A stretch of 64,000 bases of DNA from Equus caballus. Taxonomy: Eukaryota > Chordata > Mammalia > Perissodactyla > Equidae. The stretch's first letter is position 1; the number at the start of each line of letters is the position of its first letter. A program made the translations under genes and the position numbers. The DNA lies in the NCBI RefSeq assembly GCF_041296265.1, contig NC_091695.1:15793001-15857000 (forward strand). The letters run 5' to 3'. The notes under the pieces are model-generated. The model did no database searches. It saw only the letters and a program-made list of their open reading frames with translations, and was not told the DNA's origin. This document shows positions 11,712 to 24,345 of this stretch, piece after piece.

Positions 11712-12638
11712 ATGCTGCAGAGTAATTATACCATGTCAATGGAGTTCCTACTTGTTGGATTCACAGATTCTCTACCTCTCAGAGTCACACTATTCTTGGT
11801 ATTTCTCATAGTGTACACACTAACTCTGGTAGGAAATATGGGTTTAATAATCCTAGTTAGTATCAGTTCAAGCCTTCAAACCCCCATGTATTACTTTCTC
11901 AGCAACTTGTCTTTCTTAGACATCAGCTATTCTACAGCAATCACTCCTAAAATGCTGGTGAATTTCTTAGCATCCAGGAAAGGCATTTCTCCCTATGGCT
12001 GTGCACTACAAATGTTTTTCTTTGGTTGTTTTGCTGATGCTGAGTGTCTTATCCTGGCAGCAATGGCATATGACCGCTATGCAGCCATCTGTAACCCATT
12101 GCTCTATCCTACTCTTATATCCAGGAGAGTTTGTATCTGTTTCATTGTGTTGGCATACTTCAGTGGAAGTGTGACTTCGATGGTACATGTCTGCCTCACA
12201 TTCAGGCTGCCATTTTGTGACTCCAATATTGTCAACCATTTTTTCTGTGATATCCCACCTCTCTTGGCTTTATCATGTGCAGATACTCATTTCAATGAGC
12301 TTCTGCTCTTTGCCTTGTGTGGCTTCATTCAGACCACTACTTTTGTGTTCATATTTATCTCCTACTTCTGCATCCTCATCACTGTTTTGAGTATCAAGTC
12401 CTCAGGTGGTAGAAGCAAAACATTCTTCACCTGTGCATCCCATCTTGTAGCAGTCACTTTATTCTACGGAACACTACTGTTTATGTACTTACGTCCCACC
12501 ACCAGCTATTCCCTAGACACTGACAAGATAGTTGCAGTGTTTTATACTGTTGTCTTTCCCATGTTGAACCCAATAATCTACAGTTTCAGAAACAAGGATG
12601 TAAAAAACGCCTTCAAAAAGCTATTAGAAAGAAACTAG
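11712..12638 (+). CDS. OR5AS1: Olfactory receptor, OR5AS1-like, intact
   Basis: A 308-residue class II odorant receptor, a seven-helix GPCR that would couple to G-olf in the cilia of olfactory neurons. Visible marks from the preferred Met: N-glycosylation site NYT (5-7), GN in helix 1 (41-42), PMYYFL (58-63), Cys97 and the loop-2 cysteines 169, 179 and 189, MAYDRY (118-123), SY in helix 5 (217-218), [10 protein letters not shown] (236-245, usually [10 protein letters not shown]) and PMLNPIIY (283-290). The length is normal and no frame break is seen. The frame is open 10 codons further up to an ATG at 11682, but 11712 aligns with the family start (MLxSNYTM). The match to human OR5AS1 as I remember it is close along the whole length. 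The ligand is not known to me. Confidence 0.93.
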   Translation: MLQSNYTMSMEFLLVGFTDSLPLRVTLFLVFLIVYTLTLVGNMGLIILVSISSSLQTPMYYFLSNLSFLDISYSTAITPKMLVNFLASRKGISPYGCALQMFFFGCFADAECLILAAMAYDRYAAICNPLLYPTLISRRVCICFIVLAYFSGSVTSMVHVCLTFRLPFCDSNIVNHFFCDIPPLLALSCADTHFNELLLFALCGFIQTTTFVFIFISYFCILITVLSIKSSGGRSKTFFTCASHLVAVTLFYGTLLFMYLRPTTSYSLDTDKIVAVFYTVVFPMLNPIIYSFRNKDVKNAFKKLLERN

Positions 12639-12949
12639 ACTTTCAAATGAATACGAATTTAAATCATTTAAGAATATTCAAGTCATAGCCTGCCCGTCCA
12701 GTCTCATTATCAGTGCCATGCCATGAAAGCCTTATATGTCAAATATTTTCAATTTATCACCATTTTTCAGAAATAATGATAATATTTCATCTTCAATACT
12801 TTGAAATATTTGTCCTCTCTTGCAGAAATGTTCTCTCCAAAATTATTCTACTCTGTGAAAAATTCCTGAATTAAAATAAGTAATAATCGTTCCCCAATTA
12901 GCTCTCCAAAATACTTTGCACATTGATTCATTATATTGTTTATCATGTT
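12639..12949. other. 3' flank of OR5AS1, nothing distinct
   Basis: AT-rich sequence after the stop codon. No strong AATAAA signal close to the stop was recognised. Confidence 0.4.
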
Positions 12950-13120
12950 GTATTGAAGGTATATGTTGAGTTGTCTGTCAGCTCTCCCATATTAGAAACT
13001 CTTTGGCAGCAGGGAATATATTTCTTGTTTTATTTGTGCAATACCTGTATAGTACCAGGTATATGGCACATCCTTATTACACATGTGTTTAATAGATGAA
13101 TGGATGGATGAATGGATGAG
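12950..13120 (+). repeat. L2 LINE 3' end
   Basis: The order 'ctctttggcagcagggaata', 'aatacctgtatagtaccagg', 'tatggcacatccttatta' and 'atgtgtttaatagatgaatg' matches the 3' end of L2 (stretch ending in a short GAAT-type tail). The end is a small ggatgaat microsatellite. Confidence 0.75.
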
Positions 13121-14330
13121 TAATGCAGCTTTCTGTATTTGGGAAAATAAGTCTATATTCTGCACTTACAGAACATCTGCAATCAGGAAAATCTGATATT
13201 ACTCATGATGGGTGATGGTGGTTTCACTGGCTCTCAGGAAATCAGATAGAAGGCCCATAGCAATAGTCTGCTAATATCAGGACTGCGTGAAGTTATAAGA
13301 CACTGTTTCCCTCTGGGCTAGAGTGATTACTGTAAGAGATCCTCTACTCTTCCATTCCAGTGGGGCATGTGAAAACCAAACAAGTTTGGGAAGAGCATCA
13401 AGATTATAAACCATATACATTACTAATTATTTGCACAAACATTACTGACATAATCTTTGAGACTCTATCTTTAAGAACAGGTGAATATTTGCCTCAATCA
13501 TTTTATTCCATAAATTGACACTGCAAACTAATTGAAATACAAGCATTTCTCTCTTTGGGATGGATTTCAATGATTAAATTATCAGACTATTTCTGTGCTT
13601 GCTTTTGATCCTTCAGTCTCCATTTTCTTTTTGTTTTATCTTGACAAATTTGAAGAAATAAACTGTAAACACGTGAATATACAATATTGTTTATTTCGTA
13701 GTAATTATGCAAATTTAAATGACTGGGTTAGTTTACACTGGATGTAACCCTGCAAATGGAGACAATAAGATACTGCCCACTGTAATGGGTTACTTTGAAG
13801 AGTAAATGAACTAATATATATAAAGATCCTAGTATATGTATGAGTTGAGAGGTGACCAAATATGCATAAATGATCTCATAGAGTGTATGTAAAGCTCTTA
13901 GAAAATGCCTATTATAATGTAATGTGGTGTTGTTGTTCATTATTTTACCACTGTTATGTGATTTTTTGATTTCAAGACAACAGTTAGGTGTTGATTCCCT
14001 AGGAGAAATTAGGCATTTTTTAAATATCTATGAAGCTTTCCAAATGTTCTGAGATGTTGACAGGGAGCAAAAAAAAAAAAAAAAAAAAACCAAAAAAGAA
14101 CTCAATATACAACTTAAGGATTCTTCATCATGTTAAAACATCTGCCCTACTAAGGAGACTTTGTCAGAGTACAAAGTACAGTGTACTCCATGGTGCTAAT
14201 GGACATAAGTTTGCATGAAGAAATCCACCAACTTCCTTAAGAGACACCCATTAAAGCTAAGGTTTGCTTTAATTTTGCAAAATAAGTTAGCCTAAGATAA
14301 GTAGTTTACAATGTATTTGTAAACTATACA
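13121..14330. other. Intergenic with a possible MIR piece and an A-run
   Basis: Sequence at about 13745-13850 resembles the 3' half of a forward MIR (gagacaataagatactgccc, gaagagtaaatgaactaata). An A-run of about 20 lies at 14069-14089. Nothing else is recognised. Confidence 0.4.
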
Positions 14331-14334
14331 ATTA

Positions 14335-14575
14335 TTAAGAGTTTATCTAGCACAGAGATTCTAAAATCAGCACTACTGACATTTTGAGCCAATATTTCTT
14401 TGTTGAGGTGGGGAGAGACCTACCTTGTACATTTTAGGGTGTTTAGCAGCATCCCTGGTCTCTGCTTACTAGATGCCAGCAGCTTCCTCCTTATTTATGA
14501 CAAACAACATATATTCAAACATTACCAAATATCTCCTTGGAGGCAAAATTATCCCTGGGTGAGAACCATTAAACT
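14335..14575 (+). mobile_element. hAT-Charlie non-autonomous DNA transposon remnant, copy 1
   Basis: Contains 'cagcactactgacattttga', 'gggtgtttagcagcatccct', 'actagatgccagcagcttcc' and 'ccctgggtgagaaccatt', in the order of an old mammalian Charlie-type element ending in the inverted-repeat motif GAGAACCA. I place it near MER58 but the subfamily is unsure. A second copy of the same family lies at 27745-27930. Confidence 0.75.
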
Positions 14576-17500
14576 TGCTCAAGATGATAAGGCAAATGAA
14601 ATCCATGAGAGTGAGTCACATCCTGAGAATAAGTCAGAAAAATAATTTGGTAAGAACATCTCAGATGTGATTTTATTTATTTTCTTGTGCATTATTCCTT
14701 AATTTTGATTCATTTCTAACATCTACTTTGATAATATGCATAAACACAGAAATTTCCCTTCACTTTTCAACAAAAAACCAAATTCAAAGTCAATTTCTGA
14801 ATTATGTATTTGAAATTTTTCTCACAAACATGGCCAATCAGATGACCTAATCTATTAATTATCTTAAACACTGTGATTAGTGTGTTTCAGTTCATCATTT
14901 CTATGTTAAATACAAGCTTCTTGGAGTCAAAAATACTCATTACAAAGCAATTAAACGATCTCAAGAATGTCATGATTCCATTTCAGAAGACCCAAGTTGT
15001 ATATCAGCCAAGAGACTTTTGGCTATCATCTGGAATTGTTTTCTTGCCATTAACACATCCCTTGTTAGAGTTATTATAAGAAGGACTTCATAAATTATAA
15101 AGGAATTGGATTACAATATGTGCCATTTATTTCACTACATTTAATCATATTTTTTCCTGCTTTTAATCTGCAACCCTAATCCATCATGTAGCTAACTTCA
15201 TTCCTCTACTGACCATTTTATTGGATTTTGAAACTATTTTTTCTCTTATTACATCGTAGTAGCTTCCAATTTGTGTCTAAAGACACTCTAATATTGTCGT
15301 ATTGAGGTTTTCACAACTGCGTATAATTTTCTGACAATTCCTTGAGTTGTGTAGATTTTGATTGACTTATGGCTTCATTATTTTATCTGCATATATTGTA
15401 ATTTACTCTTCTTTTATGCTGAAATACCTAAGACATAGCTAATGAGTTAACAACAGAACTTAACAAAACCATCTGCCACCTTCTCCCAAACACACAAATA
15501 ATGAATATGTTTGTATGATTGAAGAGAGCTAAATATAAAGTTCTGTGAAAAGCTAAGTAGAGCTAAGTAAAAGTAGACACATACTGTATTATGTGACTGT
15601 TAAATTATTGGAGAGAAGAAAGCATATATTTTTATATAAATAATCCAAAAGGAGAACATACAATTTTATTCTGTGTGTGTATGTGAAATTTCTCATAAAA
15701 ATGTAATATGAGTGATTGTTAAAGTTTTTGGAGTATGATATCATGCATTAACTTACATCAATTTCATAATGAATCAATGAAGCTGGTAGAGCGTATACAA
15801 ATATTCTCATTTTAAGGGAAGAAAGACAGTTTCAGCTGTTCCATCATTAAAACACTTGAAGACTTTTCTGAGTAGAATTGATGATTTGGGCCCATATTCC
15901 TTTAGTTTCTGCACTTGCATTTACTGTCTGTATTGTGCCTTTATCCCAAGATGTTTGAGTTTTAGAGAACATATTGAATTTTAAAATTGTTTTATTTGTG
16001 AAAGCAAGTACTTTCTATCAAAGTGAAAGCAGAGGCATCTACTGAGCAGTGACTGAGAACACCGGCATGTCTATGATGATTTCCAGTGTCAAGAAACCAG
16101 AAAGGATGCTCATCCAACCTGTGGAGGTCTGAGATTCACCTTTGTACCATGAGCTGCAGTTTGTCTTCCCAAAAGAAGGAAATCAAATGTAAAAAGTCTC
16201 TCCTTTCAATGATGAGTCCTTTAAGAAATGTGAAAACCTGGTCTTTGTCTTTTGATAGTCTATTTCTCTGGACTTTGCTTAGTTGTGAGTATGTTTAGGA
16301 GATGATAATGGAGGTTTATTTTAAACTTTTAATATTTCCTATCTACTCACACTAAAATAATCTGTTACCAGCTGTATGATTTCAGTACTGTTCTCAAACA
16401 GCCAGAAAACAGTTTCCTAACCTGTGGTTTATTTATCTTTGAAAGATCTTCTCATTTATAGAAATAGGTCTATATTTACATAATACCTGTATTCAATATT
16501 TTCCTGTGTATGTATATATGTGTGTGTGTGTTTAAGGAATTTAATATTTGGTTTATATTATAACATAAGGCTGCTTGCATATTTATGGAAAATTACTTAA
16601 AATGGGATATCTGAGAACTGTAATATATTTTAGCTATATCACAAGGAAAATCATTTCCTCCCAATCTTATTCATAATAGTTTTTGGAAGTATTTGAGACC
16701 TAATTTTATTCTATGATTCCAATAATAACATCTTAAGAATTTCTTTCTATTTTTCTTTAGTCTGTCACTATATCCCGTGTATAACACAACCAAGCCTCAC
16801 TCAGATACTTGCCCAGAGCTCAGGACTGCTTTGCTACAAGCTGTTACTTATTCTCACTGCTATCACTAGTGTGCTTGAATAAAATAGTCTTCAAATCAAT
16901 GCATATTGTTTTTAAATTAGACCATCTAAACTATTGTTTCAGGTCTTTCTGTATGTTGAGATTGTTGTTGTGGGAAATTGGTTTTCAAAATTTTGAGTTG
17001 TGATTGTTGTTTGTTTTTGTGTATGTTTATTGGAATTTTGCTTCTTTTTTCTTACAAATAATCTTTAGTTATAAATTATTCAGTATATATCATTTTAAGT
17101 TATATATACATGCATATACTTATGAAATTATAGAATCATGAATTTATATATGACATAATCCACATACTTAATCAATTATATATCTATTTGTATATAACAT
17201 TATATAATAACATGAACAGTAATATGAACAATGAATGAAATATAAAATTTGCATAAAATCATTATAATGTATTTATTTATAAATATTTTGTCAACATAAT
17301 GATATTTCATGGGCAAAGATCCATAAGAGCATATAGTGAGATATTTCAGTTTTAATTAACAACTTGTGGTTGTTACAATGTGGAAAGACCACTATCTTGA
17401 AAATCATTAACTCTTCTGATATGCATTTGGCTGGGTTCCCTTTTTTACTATAATAAAAATGCTTTTAACTTTGTGATTTCTCTCACCAATATCCTTATCA

Positions 17501-18569
17501 CCAACTGTGTCCTTGATCAAAGATGATCATGTATTTTCTAATGTCCCTTTGGAGTTGTAAATCAAAAAGAAATTACAGTGAAGGGATTTCTTATTATTTT
17601 AAACAAAAAAATACCTTTATTTTGTCCTGACATTTCAAGATATTGATGTGAAATTTGGAAAAATTGCATTTGAGCATACTATTAGGTTATAAAAATGATA
17701 TTTCCAGTATTTATTTTCCTAAGAGAACAGTCATGCTGTTAATATTCTAAAGTAGCCTCTTACTTTATCAGGAAGAAGACAGGGAGTGATGGCAAAAGCA
17801 CCACATTTAGTGACAGAATGAATCTGTGTTCCAGCATGAGAAAAAATCATTCCTTGATCTCTGGTAATACTTTTCTCTATTTATAGTTTTCTTTATGAAT
17901 TCAAAAGATAAAGCTGTTGCTGGAAATCCTACTGTTAACTTAGTGGAGTCACACTTGTTTTCCTCCTTTCCTCCTTCTCCTCCTCCACATGGCTTCTGCT
18001 TTTCTGTGTCCTGGTGTTGAGACATGACCATCAGTATCATGTGTCATATCATTGTTACATCCACTTCGTGAAATCTTATGTTAGTCAAACTAGCAGGAAC
18101 TCCATTTTTTCCTCTCTTTCTCTAAATGATAAATGGGAACATTATACAAACTCTGGTGTATTGGTTCCTCAATATGGTTTGCTTTAGACAAGTACCATAT
18201 GTAACAAATCAAGGACAGAGTCATATTAGAACCCAAGTCATCGTAGTTCTAATATACTCCAGTGATGTGATGTTTCTATTACACTAAATAGCCTTGCAGA
18301 AGGAAAAGTTTGCCATTAGGAAATACACACAAATATCCCTTAATCTCTAGTTTTTTTTTAAATTGAGCTTATTTCAAGTTATAAAATTCTGAATCTATAT
18401 TTTATAATCTTGTTTTGTTAACAGAAAAAAAATTCCTTGGTATTTCCAGCAAATTATTCCCTCTTTTTCTTGGATACAGTTAGACTTGGATTCACTGTGC
18501 TTCCCAAGGCCACTGATCTAAAATATAGACAGGATCTAATACATAACCTCAGGTTGCGAGGGATAGGAC
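14576..18569. other. 4-kb AT-rich intergenic desert
   Basis: No OR fragment, RNA gene or firm repeat was recognised. A short GT tract lies at about 16518-16531, and 17040-17300 is a very AT-rich stretch. Reading frames are short and without family marks. Confidence 0.5.
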
Positions 18570-19107
18570 TGTTGGGGAGGAAAACTGTTCCTCTACCCAC
18601 TCTGGGTCCTTCTGGCCAGAGAATGAATTAAATTCACATGAGACAGAATAACAGAAGGAAATCAAACAAAGCTTTATAACATGTATATACGGGAGAGGCT
18701 CAGGCAAACTGAGCAACTTGCCAAAATGGCTGAAGCCACCACCTTAAGTATCACCTTCAGCTAAAGAAAAATAGAATGTTGGGGGTGGGGGAAGTCAGTT
18801 ATGGAAGGTTACCAGACAAGTACAGTAAACAAGAGTAAGATTATTATGCAGATCTAATTTCCTTGCCTTCCACATTGATGAAGAGTTTCTAGAGATAAGA
18901 TCATCCCCCCTTCTTTCTGGTACAGAGAGGGAGACACCTTTACAGATGGAGATTTCCTTTACAATGTAAATGTCTGTTAGCAAAGGGTAAGTAAATTCTA
19001 CTTTTCAGAGTTTCGTTCCTGTCTGCAGTTTTTTAAAAGTAACGAGTCCAAAATAATCCTCACACCAAAAAAACATATCTTGGGGTGGCCAATTCCAGTC
19101 CCCCACA
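18570..19107 (-). mobile_element. Solo LTR, class I ERV-like, copy C (inverted)
   Basis: A 538-bp copy of the family at 1241-1766 and 2739-3273, in reverse orientation. On the + strand it begins TGTTGGGGAGG and ends TTCCAGTCCCCCACA. The 4-bp flanks are GGAC and TGAC, alike at three of four bases. It stands alone without internal retroviral sequence and is a fossil. Confidence 0.82.
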
Positions 19108-20362
19108 TGACAATACCCATAGAATGAAGATTTTGGTTTTGATTTAGTAATATTTGAAGATTGCATCACAAGATTACCCAAATTTTGACCTCAGTGGACA
19201 TCAAGTTTCATGAGAGCACAAACCATATATCTTATTTGAGGTCTCTAATGCCTAACATAGTACCTTGCAGGAAAGGCATATTTGTTGTTTTAAGCCATGA
19301 TTTTTTTGGTATATTGTTAAAGTAGCAATAGGAATGAATATACTATATAACAGAGTACCTATCATCTCTATCTATTCACCCTTCCTTGCTTTACTTTTCT
19401 TTATAAAATTCAACATTATTGTATACAATATATCAATACATATATAGTATATCAGTATGCACTTATTTATTTCCCTAATATAATGTGAATTCCTTCAAAG
19501 TATGACATTTGTCCTGTGAGCTGCTTCATCTCTAGCACATATTTCTTGGCTCAAGTAGTAAGTAATATATATTTATTAAATGTATTAAAGCATATATGAA
19601 TGAATGTATTAATATTTAACCATAAATATTGTTGAATTGGTGTTTTGCTATGTCAAAAAAAGAAGTGAAAGTAGGTGACAACCTATATTTTTGAAAGTAG
19701 GACATATCCAATAGAGTTTTGGTAGCTCACACTCCCACCTTGCCTCTGCATTGGGTTTCTGGGTTTCCTGTTGTAATGCGGATAAAAAACAGAGATGTAA
19801 AAGTGAATTTATACAAAGATGCAAAAAGAAAGGGTTTTCAAGTTAAATTCCATTGCTATTTTTGGATTATCATTAATACTAAGTAGTAAATGAAAAGATT
19901 TCTCCATCTCTTTCTCCTAATGCAACTCTTTTGGAGGGCACAGTAATTAATTCTCCATCTGGGGAATCTGAGCAGAAAGTCAGCCAAAAACAAGTTTTTG
20001 TGTTTGAGATTTGGAAAAGAAGAGCATTGCATACTGTGAAAGTCAGTGTTGTGAGTTAACTAGTTGTGAAAATATAGGAGAAAAATAGCCAGAGGATGAG
20101 GAAATAATTTCTGTCATAGGGTGCCACAGTTTGCAGCCCATGGAAGCAGAGGACTTGTGTACATCATAGAATGAATCAGAGCTTTAGTACAAGGCATATC
20201 TGGGTGACTTTCAGTTCTGACAATTAATACTTTTTTGATCTGTGAGAGTTTACTTATCCCAATTTTTATATGTGAAAAATGAAAAGTAGGAAATAAATTT
20301 TCTCTAATTCCAAACATTTGAGTCACTATAAATGAATTGTCTAGTACACATGTGGTCCACTG
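19108..20362. other. Intergenic with probable L2 pieces
   Basis: Stretches near 19195-19290 (acctcatgcc-like 'ctctaatgcctaacatagta') and 19460-19615 (ctctagcacatatttcttgg, then ttattaaatgtatt and gaatgaatg) resemble forward L2 3' ends. The remainder is unassigned. Confidence 0.45.
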
Positions 20363-20627
20363 CTGAAGTTAATTTTTTTTTTTTGAGGGATATTAGCTCT
20401 GGGCTAACATCTGCTGCCAATCCTCCTCGTTTTGCTGAGGAAGACTGTCCCTAAGCTAACATCCGTGTCCATCTTCCTCTACTTTCTATGTGAGCCACCT
20501 ACCACAGCATGGCTTGCCAAGCAGTGCCATGTCTGCACCGGGGATCTGAAGTGGCGAACCCTGGGCTGCAGAAGTAGAACGTGGGAACTTAACTGCTGCA
20601 CCACCGGGTGGCCCCTGAAGTTAATTT
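20363..20627 (-). mobile_element. ERE SINE, copy 4, with its target-site duplication
   Basis: An inverted ERE from the T-run (about 20372) to the head ending ccaccgggtggcccc (about 20614). The direct repeat ctgaagttaattt occurs at 20363-20375 and 20615-20627. Confidence 0.95.
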
Positions 20628-20767
20628 TTATCTTCATCCAACTACAGGGTAAACTTAAATACTCCATGCTATTATGGACTAAAGGTCATGGAGGAGATCA
20701 TTTTTTTTTTTTCATCTGAGTGATATCATCTTGTTCTGCAACTAAAGAGTTATATAGACCTGCATCT

Positions 20768-21698
20768 ATGGCCAGTTGGAATCATATAGAGGTGAAAGAA
20801 TTTCTTCTGGTAGGTCTAACTGAAATCCTCATTTGCAAATCCCTCTCCTTTTGCTTTTCATGCTTATTTATTTCATCACTCTGGTAGGTAACTGTGGGAT
20901 GATCATATTGATCTGGTTAAGTGCCCAATTTCGTACTCCTATGTACTTCTTCCTTAGCAACCTCTCTTTGTGGCATCTGCTACTCTACTGTCTGCTCCTA
21001 AGATGCTGGCCAACTTCCTATCAAAACACAAGTCCAGCACACTTTCTGGCTGTGTCCTACAGAGTATCTTTTTTGCAGTGTATGTGACCACAGAGGGCAT
21101 CTCCTGTCTATGATGGCTTATGATCGCTATGTAGCAATAGCCAATCCCTTTTTGTATACAGTCATTATGACCCAAAAGTTTTGTATTCAGATGGTCCTTG
21201 CATCTTGCTTGGGTGGCCTCATTAACTCACTGACACACACAATATATTTGCTCAAACTAGACTTCTCTCGTCATAACATTGTGAATCACTATTTCTGTGA
21301 CATTCCCCCTCTTCTGAGACTCTCTTGCTCTGATATCTATAACAATGAAATCTTGCTTTTAATATTCTCTGCGGTCACTGGAATGTTCACTTTCATTATC
21401 ATCATGGTCTCTTATATTCACATTATCATTGCCATCCAGAGAATCTGTTCAGCTGAGGGAAGGCACAAAGCCTTCTCCACTTGTGCCTCCCAACTGACTG
21501 ACGTGACCTTGTTTTATGGGTCTGTGACCTTTAGTTACATCCAGCCAAGCTCTCAGTATTCCCTGGAACAGGAGAAGGCCTCTGCGTGTTTTATACCTGA
21601 CGATTCCCATGCCACAAACACTGATTTACAGCCTAAGGAATAAGGATATGAAAGATACAGCAAAAAGTTCAATATTCTGGAAGAGAACTCCCACCTGA
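20768..21698 (+). pseudogene. OR5J2: Olfactory receptor pseudogene, OR5J2-like
   Basis: A full-length OR relic. The start ATG (20768) gives [19 protein letters not shown]; later pieces give [66 protein letters not shown] and LIYSLRNKD, ending at a TGA at 21696-21698. These pieces lie in changing frames: I count about five frame shifts, near 20830, 20970, 20998, 21105 and 21590. Between about 21110 and 21590 the frame is open for some 160 codons. The segment [16 protein letters not shown] resembles human OR5J2 as I remember it, and the gene lies between OR5AS1-like and OR5T-like loci as expected. Family 5 is sure; the exact member is likely but not proven. Confidence 0.85.
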
Positions 21699-22189
21699 CT
21701 CATTCTTTTCTACAGCTTTGTTAACCTAACATTAGCCCACAAACAGATAGACTTTGTTTAAAATTGTACCACAGAAACGATCACAAGCAAAACCATAATG
21801 AGGATACTCTCAAGCAATTTGAGACATGAGGGTTGAGTTTGATCTGAAGACTAAATATCACTTTATTTCACTATTCACTGTTTGGTAGCTTAATAGTTTC
21901 ATTCTCTCAAGAGCTGATAAATATTTTTTTCCAACAAAGCCCCATGATAAACTCTAACAGAGCTCACCTTGGATTTAAAAGGAATCTGACATTGACTTAA
22001 ATCAAAAGAATACTCCAGCAGTAAGCATTTATTAAATGCATTGTTATCTTGGAGAAAAACTTAAGTTTTCCCTTGCCATGATTTTCTTAGCTCATACCAT
22101 TACTTTTTGTTCTACAAATGCTGTCATTTAAGTAAAAATATGTATCTTAAATTTTGTATTTAAATTACGTATCTTAACCATATCTTATA
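21699..22189. other. 3' flank of the OR5J2-like pseudogene
   Basis: AT-rich; nothing recognised. Confidence 0.45.
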
Positions 22190-23350
22190 AAAATGGCTAT
22201 CGAAAAAGTAATTCTAGTTACTTATAGTTTATTCATTCAATGTACTTCTACTGAGTACTTTTATTGTACCAGTTCCTCTGTGTGATCCAAAAGTAGAGAG
22301 GTTTAAAGTATAGAGCAAAAGATGTTAGAGGAACAGGAAATGGAGAAATATGGTAAATGGGAAAGACTATTTAAAGAATATATATGAATTTGGCTCCAGC
22401 ATGGAATTTTTAACCAAAAGCATTAACAAATAAGGCTGGCAAGTTATTTAGGGCCATATGTATGAAGGCTTAGTAGTGCCAGTATAACCTGTTTTAAGAT
22501 TCCCTCAATAGCTATATTTTAAACCCTAAATTAAATGCAAATAGCACACTTTAAGAAAATTCCTGTGATGCCACTGTTATTGGTATATTGGAACGTAGAA
22601 GAACAAATTTGGAAAAAATTATTGTGAATGTGAAGAGAAAAAAATACTCAGAGGGAGGTAAGAAATGTTATACATGAATAACATGGAGAAGAGGATATAT
22701 TTAAATGATAGTTCGCGAAAATCATCAATAGGACTTGAGAAATGATTAGAGTATTTTTTCTTTGAGAAGCAAATGTTTACATGACTGGAAGGTTTTGAAC
22801 CCATGTGCCTAATAAGATGGATTGATTAAGAGAAATAATAAGAAACTTAAGAATCTGTGTGTCATTAGAATTTCTGAAGGAAGAGCTTTCTAGGAAGAGA
22901 GCATAATCAATAACAAAGTCAAAGAGGTGAGAGGTTTCATGAAGTGTTCAAGATCCAAACTGGAGCAGAGAGCAAGAAGAGATATAGCAGGAGATGTTGC
23001 CAGAGAGGAAAAGGGATCCAGATCATGTAGGGTGTATGTAGGCGCTCTGAATTTGAGTGAAGAGAAAGGCACAGGGACAGTCAGGCATAAGAGTCGTATG
23101 ATCCACTTTACAGATTAACAAGTTCACGCTGGCTACTGTATTGATAAGAAATAGACCATAGAACGGCAAAAGTGGAAGACAGAAGTCCAGGCAGGAGACT
23201 GCACAATAATTCAGCCAAGAGTTGATGGCATGTCAGACCAGAGCTATCATAGTGAAATTCTTGAGAAAAGCTGATATGAGATATATTTTGGGGCTAGACC
23301 TGGCAGGATTGTGAGGGAAAGAGAAGAGTCAAAAATGACTCCAAAATGAG
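22190..23350 (+). repeat. Ancient CR1-clade LINE (L2/L3-type) remnant
   Basis: From about 22840 the text follows an old LINE consensus that I recall: 'ggatccagatcatgtagggt', 'tgatccactttacagatta', 'cacgctggctactgtattga', 'caggcaggagactgcacaat', then 'atatattttggggctagacc' and 'agaagagtcaaaaatgactc'. The part before 22840 is less certain. No open frame survives. Confidence 0.55.
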
Positions 23351-24099
23351 CTAACAAAATATTATTATAACACAACCAAAAATCGACAATATGTGTATGT
23401 TTTCAAGCAAATATACGATACTGGCAAAGTTGATCGTATGATAGGACCAAAAAAAAGCCTCAATATGCATCGAAGGATGTGTACTAATTCTTTAACAGTA
23501 GATGAGATACTTAAATTTCCTAAATTAAATTTTTACACTTGTGAAGAGGAAATAATTATACCACTTCAAAAAGTTTCATACGTAGATAGGTAGATGGATT
23601 AGACAGATGATGATGATGATATATGGACAAATATAGATAAATACAGAGTAGATACACAGTTTAATGTGATTTTAGTATCTCCTAAGAGCTGAAATTCTGC
23701 AAGATAGAAAAATATTAAAAGATGAATAATTCTGTCAAGTTTAAGGATATCAGACATTTAAAAAACATGAGTTTAAAAAAATTTCAAAGTTAAGAAACAT
23801 GATTTTGTGATATAGCACACTAAACAAAGCTTGCAGAGTATTGTGAGAAAATGAATGTATTACCTAACTTTAGATCTCAAACTTTGGAAAAGCATGGATA
23901 TGTACTGGATATTAGAAAATAATATTATGTTATTACTACATGAAATTAAATATATGTATATATATGTGCATATAGTAAGACAGAGATTGAGAGAGTGTTA
24001 AAGCAAATGTAGCAATTAAAATTAGTGTTATAAATAAGGGGTATGTAAGTGATTATTTAACTATTCTATCAAGTTTGTATTATTCTTGGGCTAGCAGAT
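23351..24099. other. Intergenic, nothing recognised
   Basis: AT-rich sequence with short GAT/TA microsatellite-like patches near 23610 and 23950. Confidence 0.45.
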
Positions 24100-24345
24100 A
24101 TTTGATCCTGTCCAAAATGGCCATTAACACATTTGGTCCAGGCCAAAAGGTCCTTGAGATTTGGTCATGTCCAAAACCATTCAGCGTAGACCAAATATGC
24201 TCAAGGATATTTTGGACAAGACCAAACATTAAGGACTTTTTGGCCTGGACCAAATATCTTATGGATCAAATATTTTATGGACCAAATGTCTTATGGATGT
24301 TTTGGACAGGACCAAATGTCCTGAAGATATACTTGAATTTCTTTT
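24100..24345. repeat. Palindromic array of about 28-bp units with a TTTGGTCC...CCAAAA core
   Basis: Three units in one orientation begin at about 24101, 24132 and 24160 (for example tttggtccaggccaaaagg). They are followed by reverse-complement units ending at about 24216, 24254, 24270, 24286 and 24315 (for example ttttggacaggaccaaa). The arm at 24133-24155 is matched in inverted form at 24231-24253 with a single mismatch. The core itself is a partial palindrome (TTTGG...CCAAA). The 123-codon frame crossing it is repetitive and not convincing as a gene. I do not recognise the family. It could be the end of a DNA transposon with sub-terminal repeats, or a local inverted-duplicated minisatellite. 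Confidence 0.7.

Noticed and set aside
12006-12239. Antisense frame opposite OR5AS1
   Set aside because: It is a shadow of the real coding frame, with no family marks.
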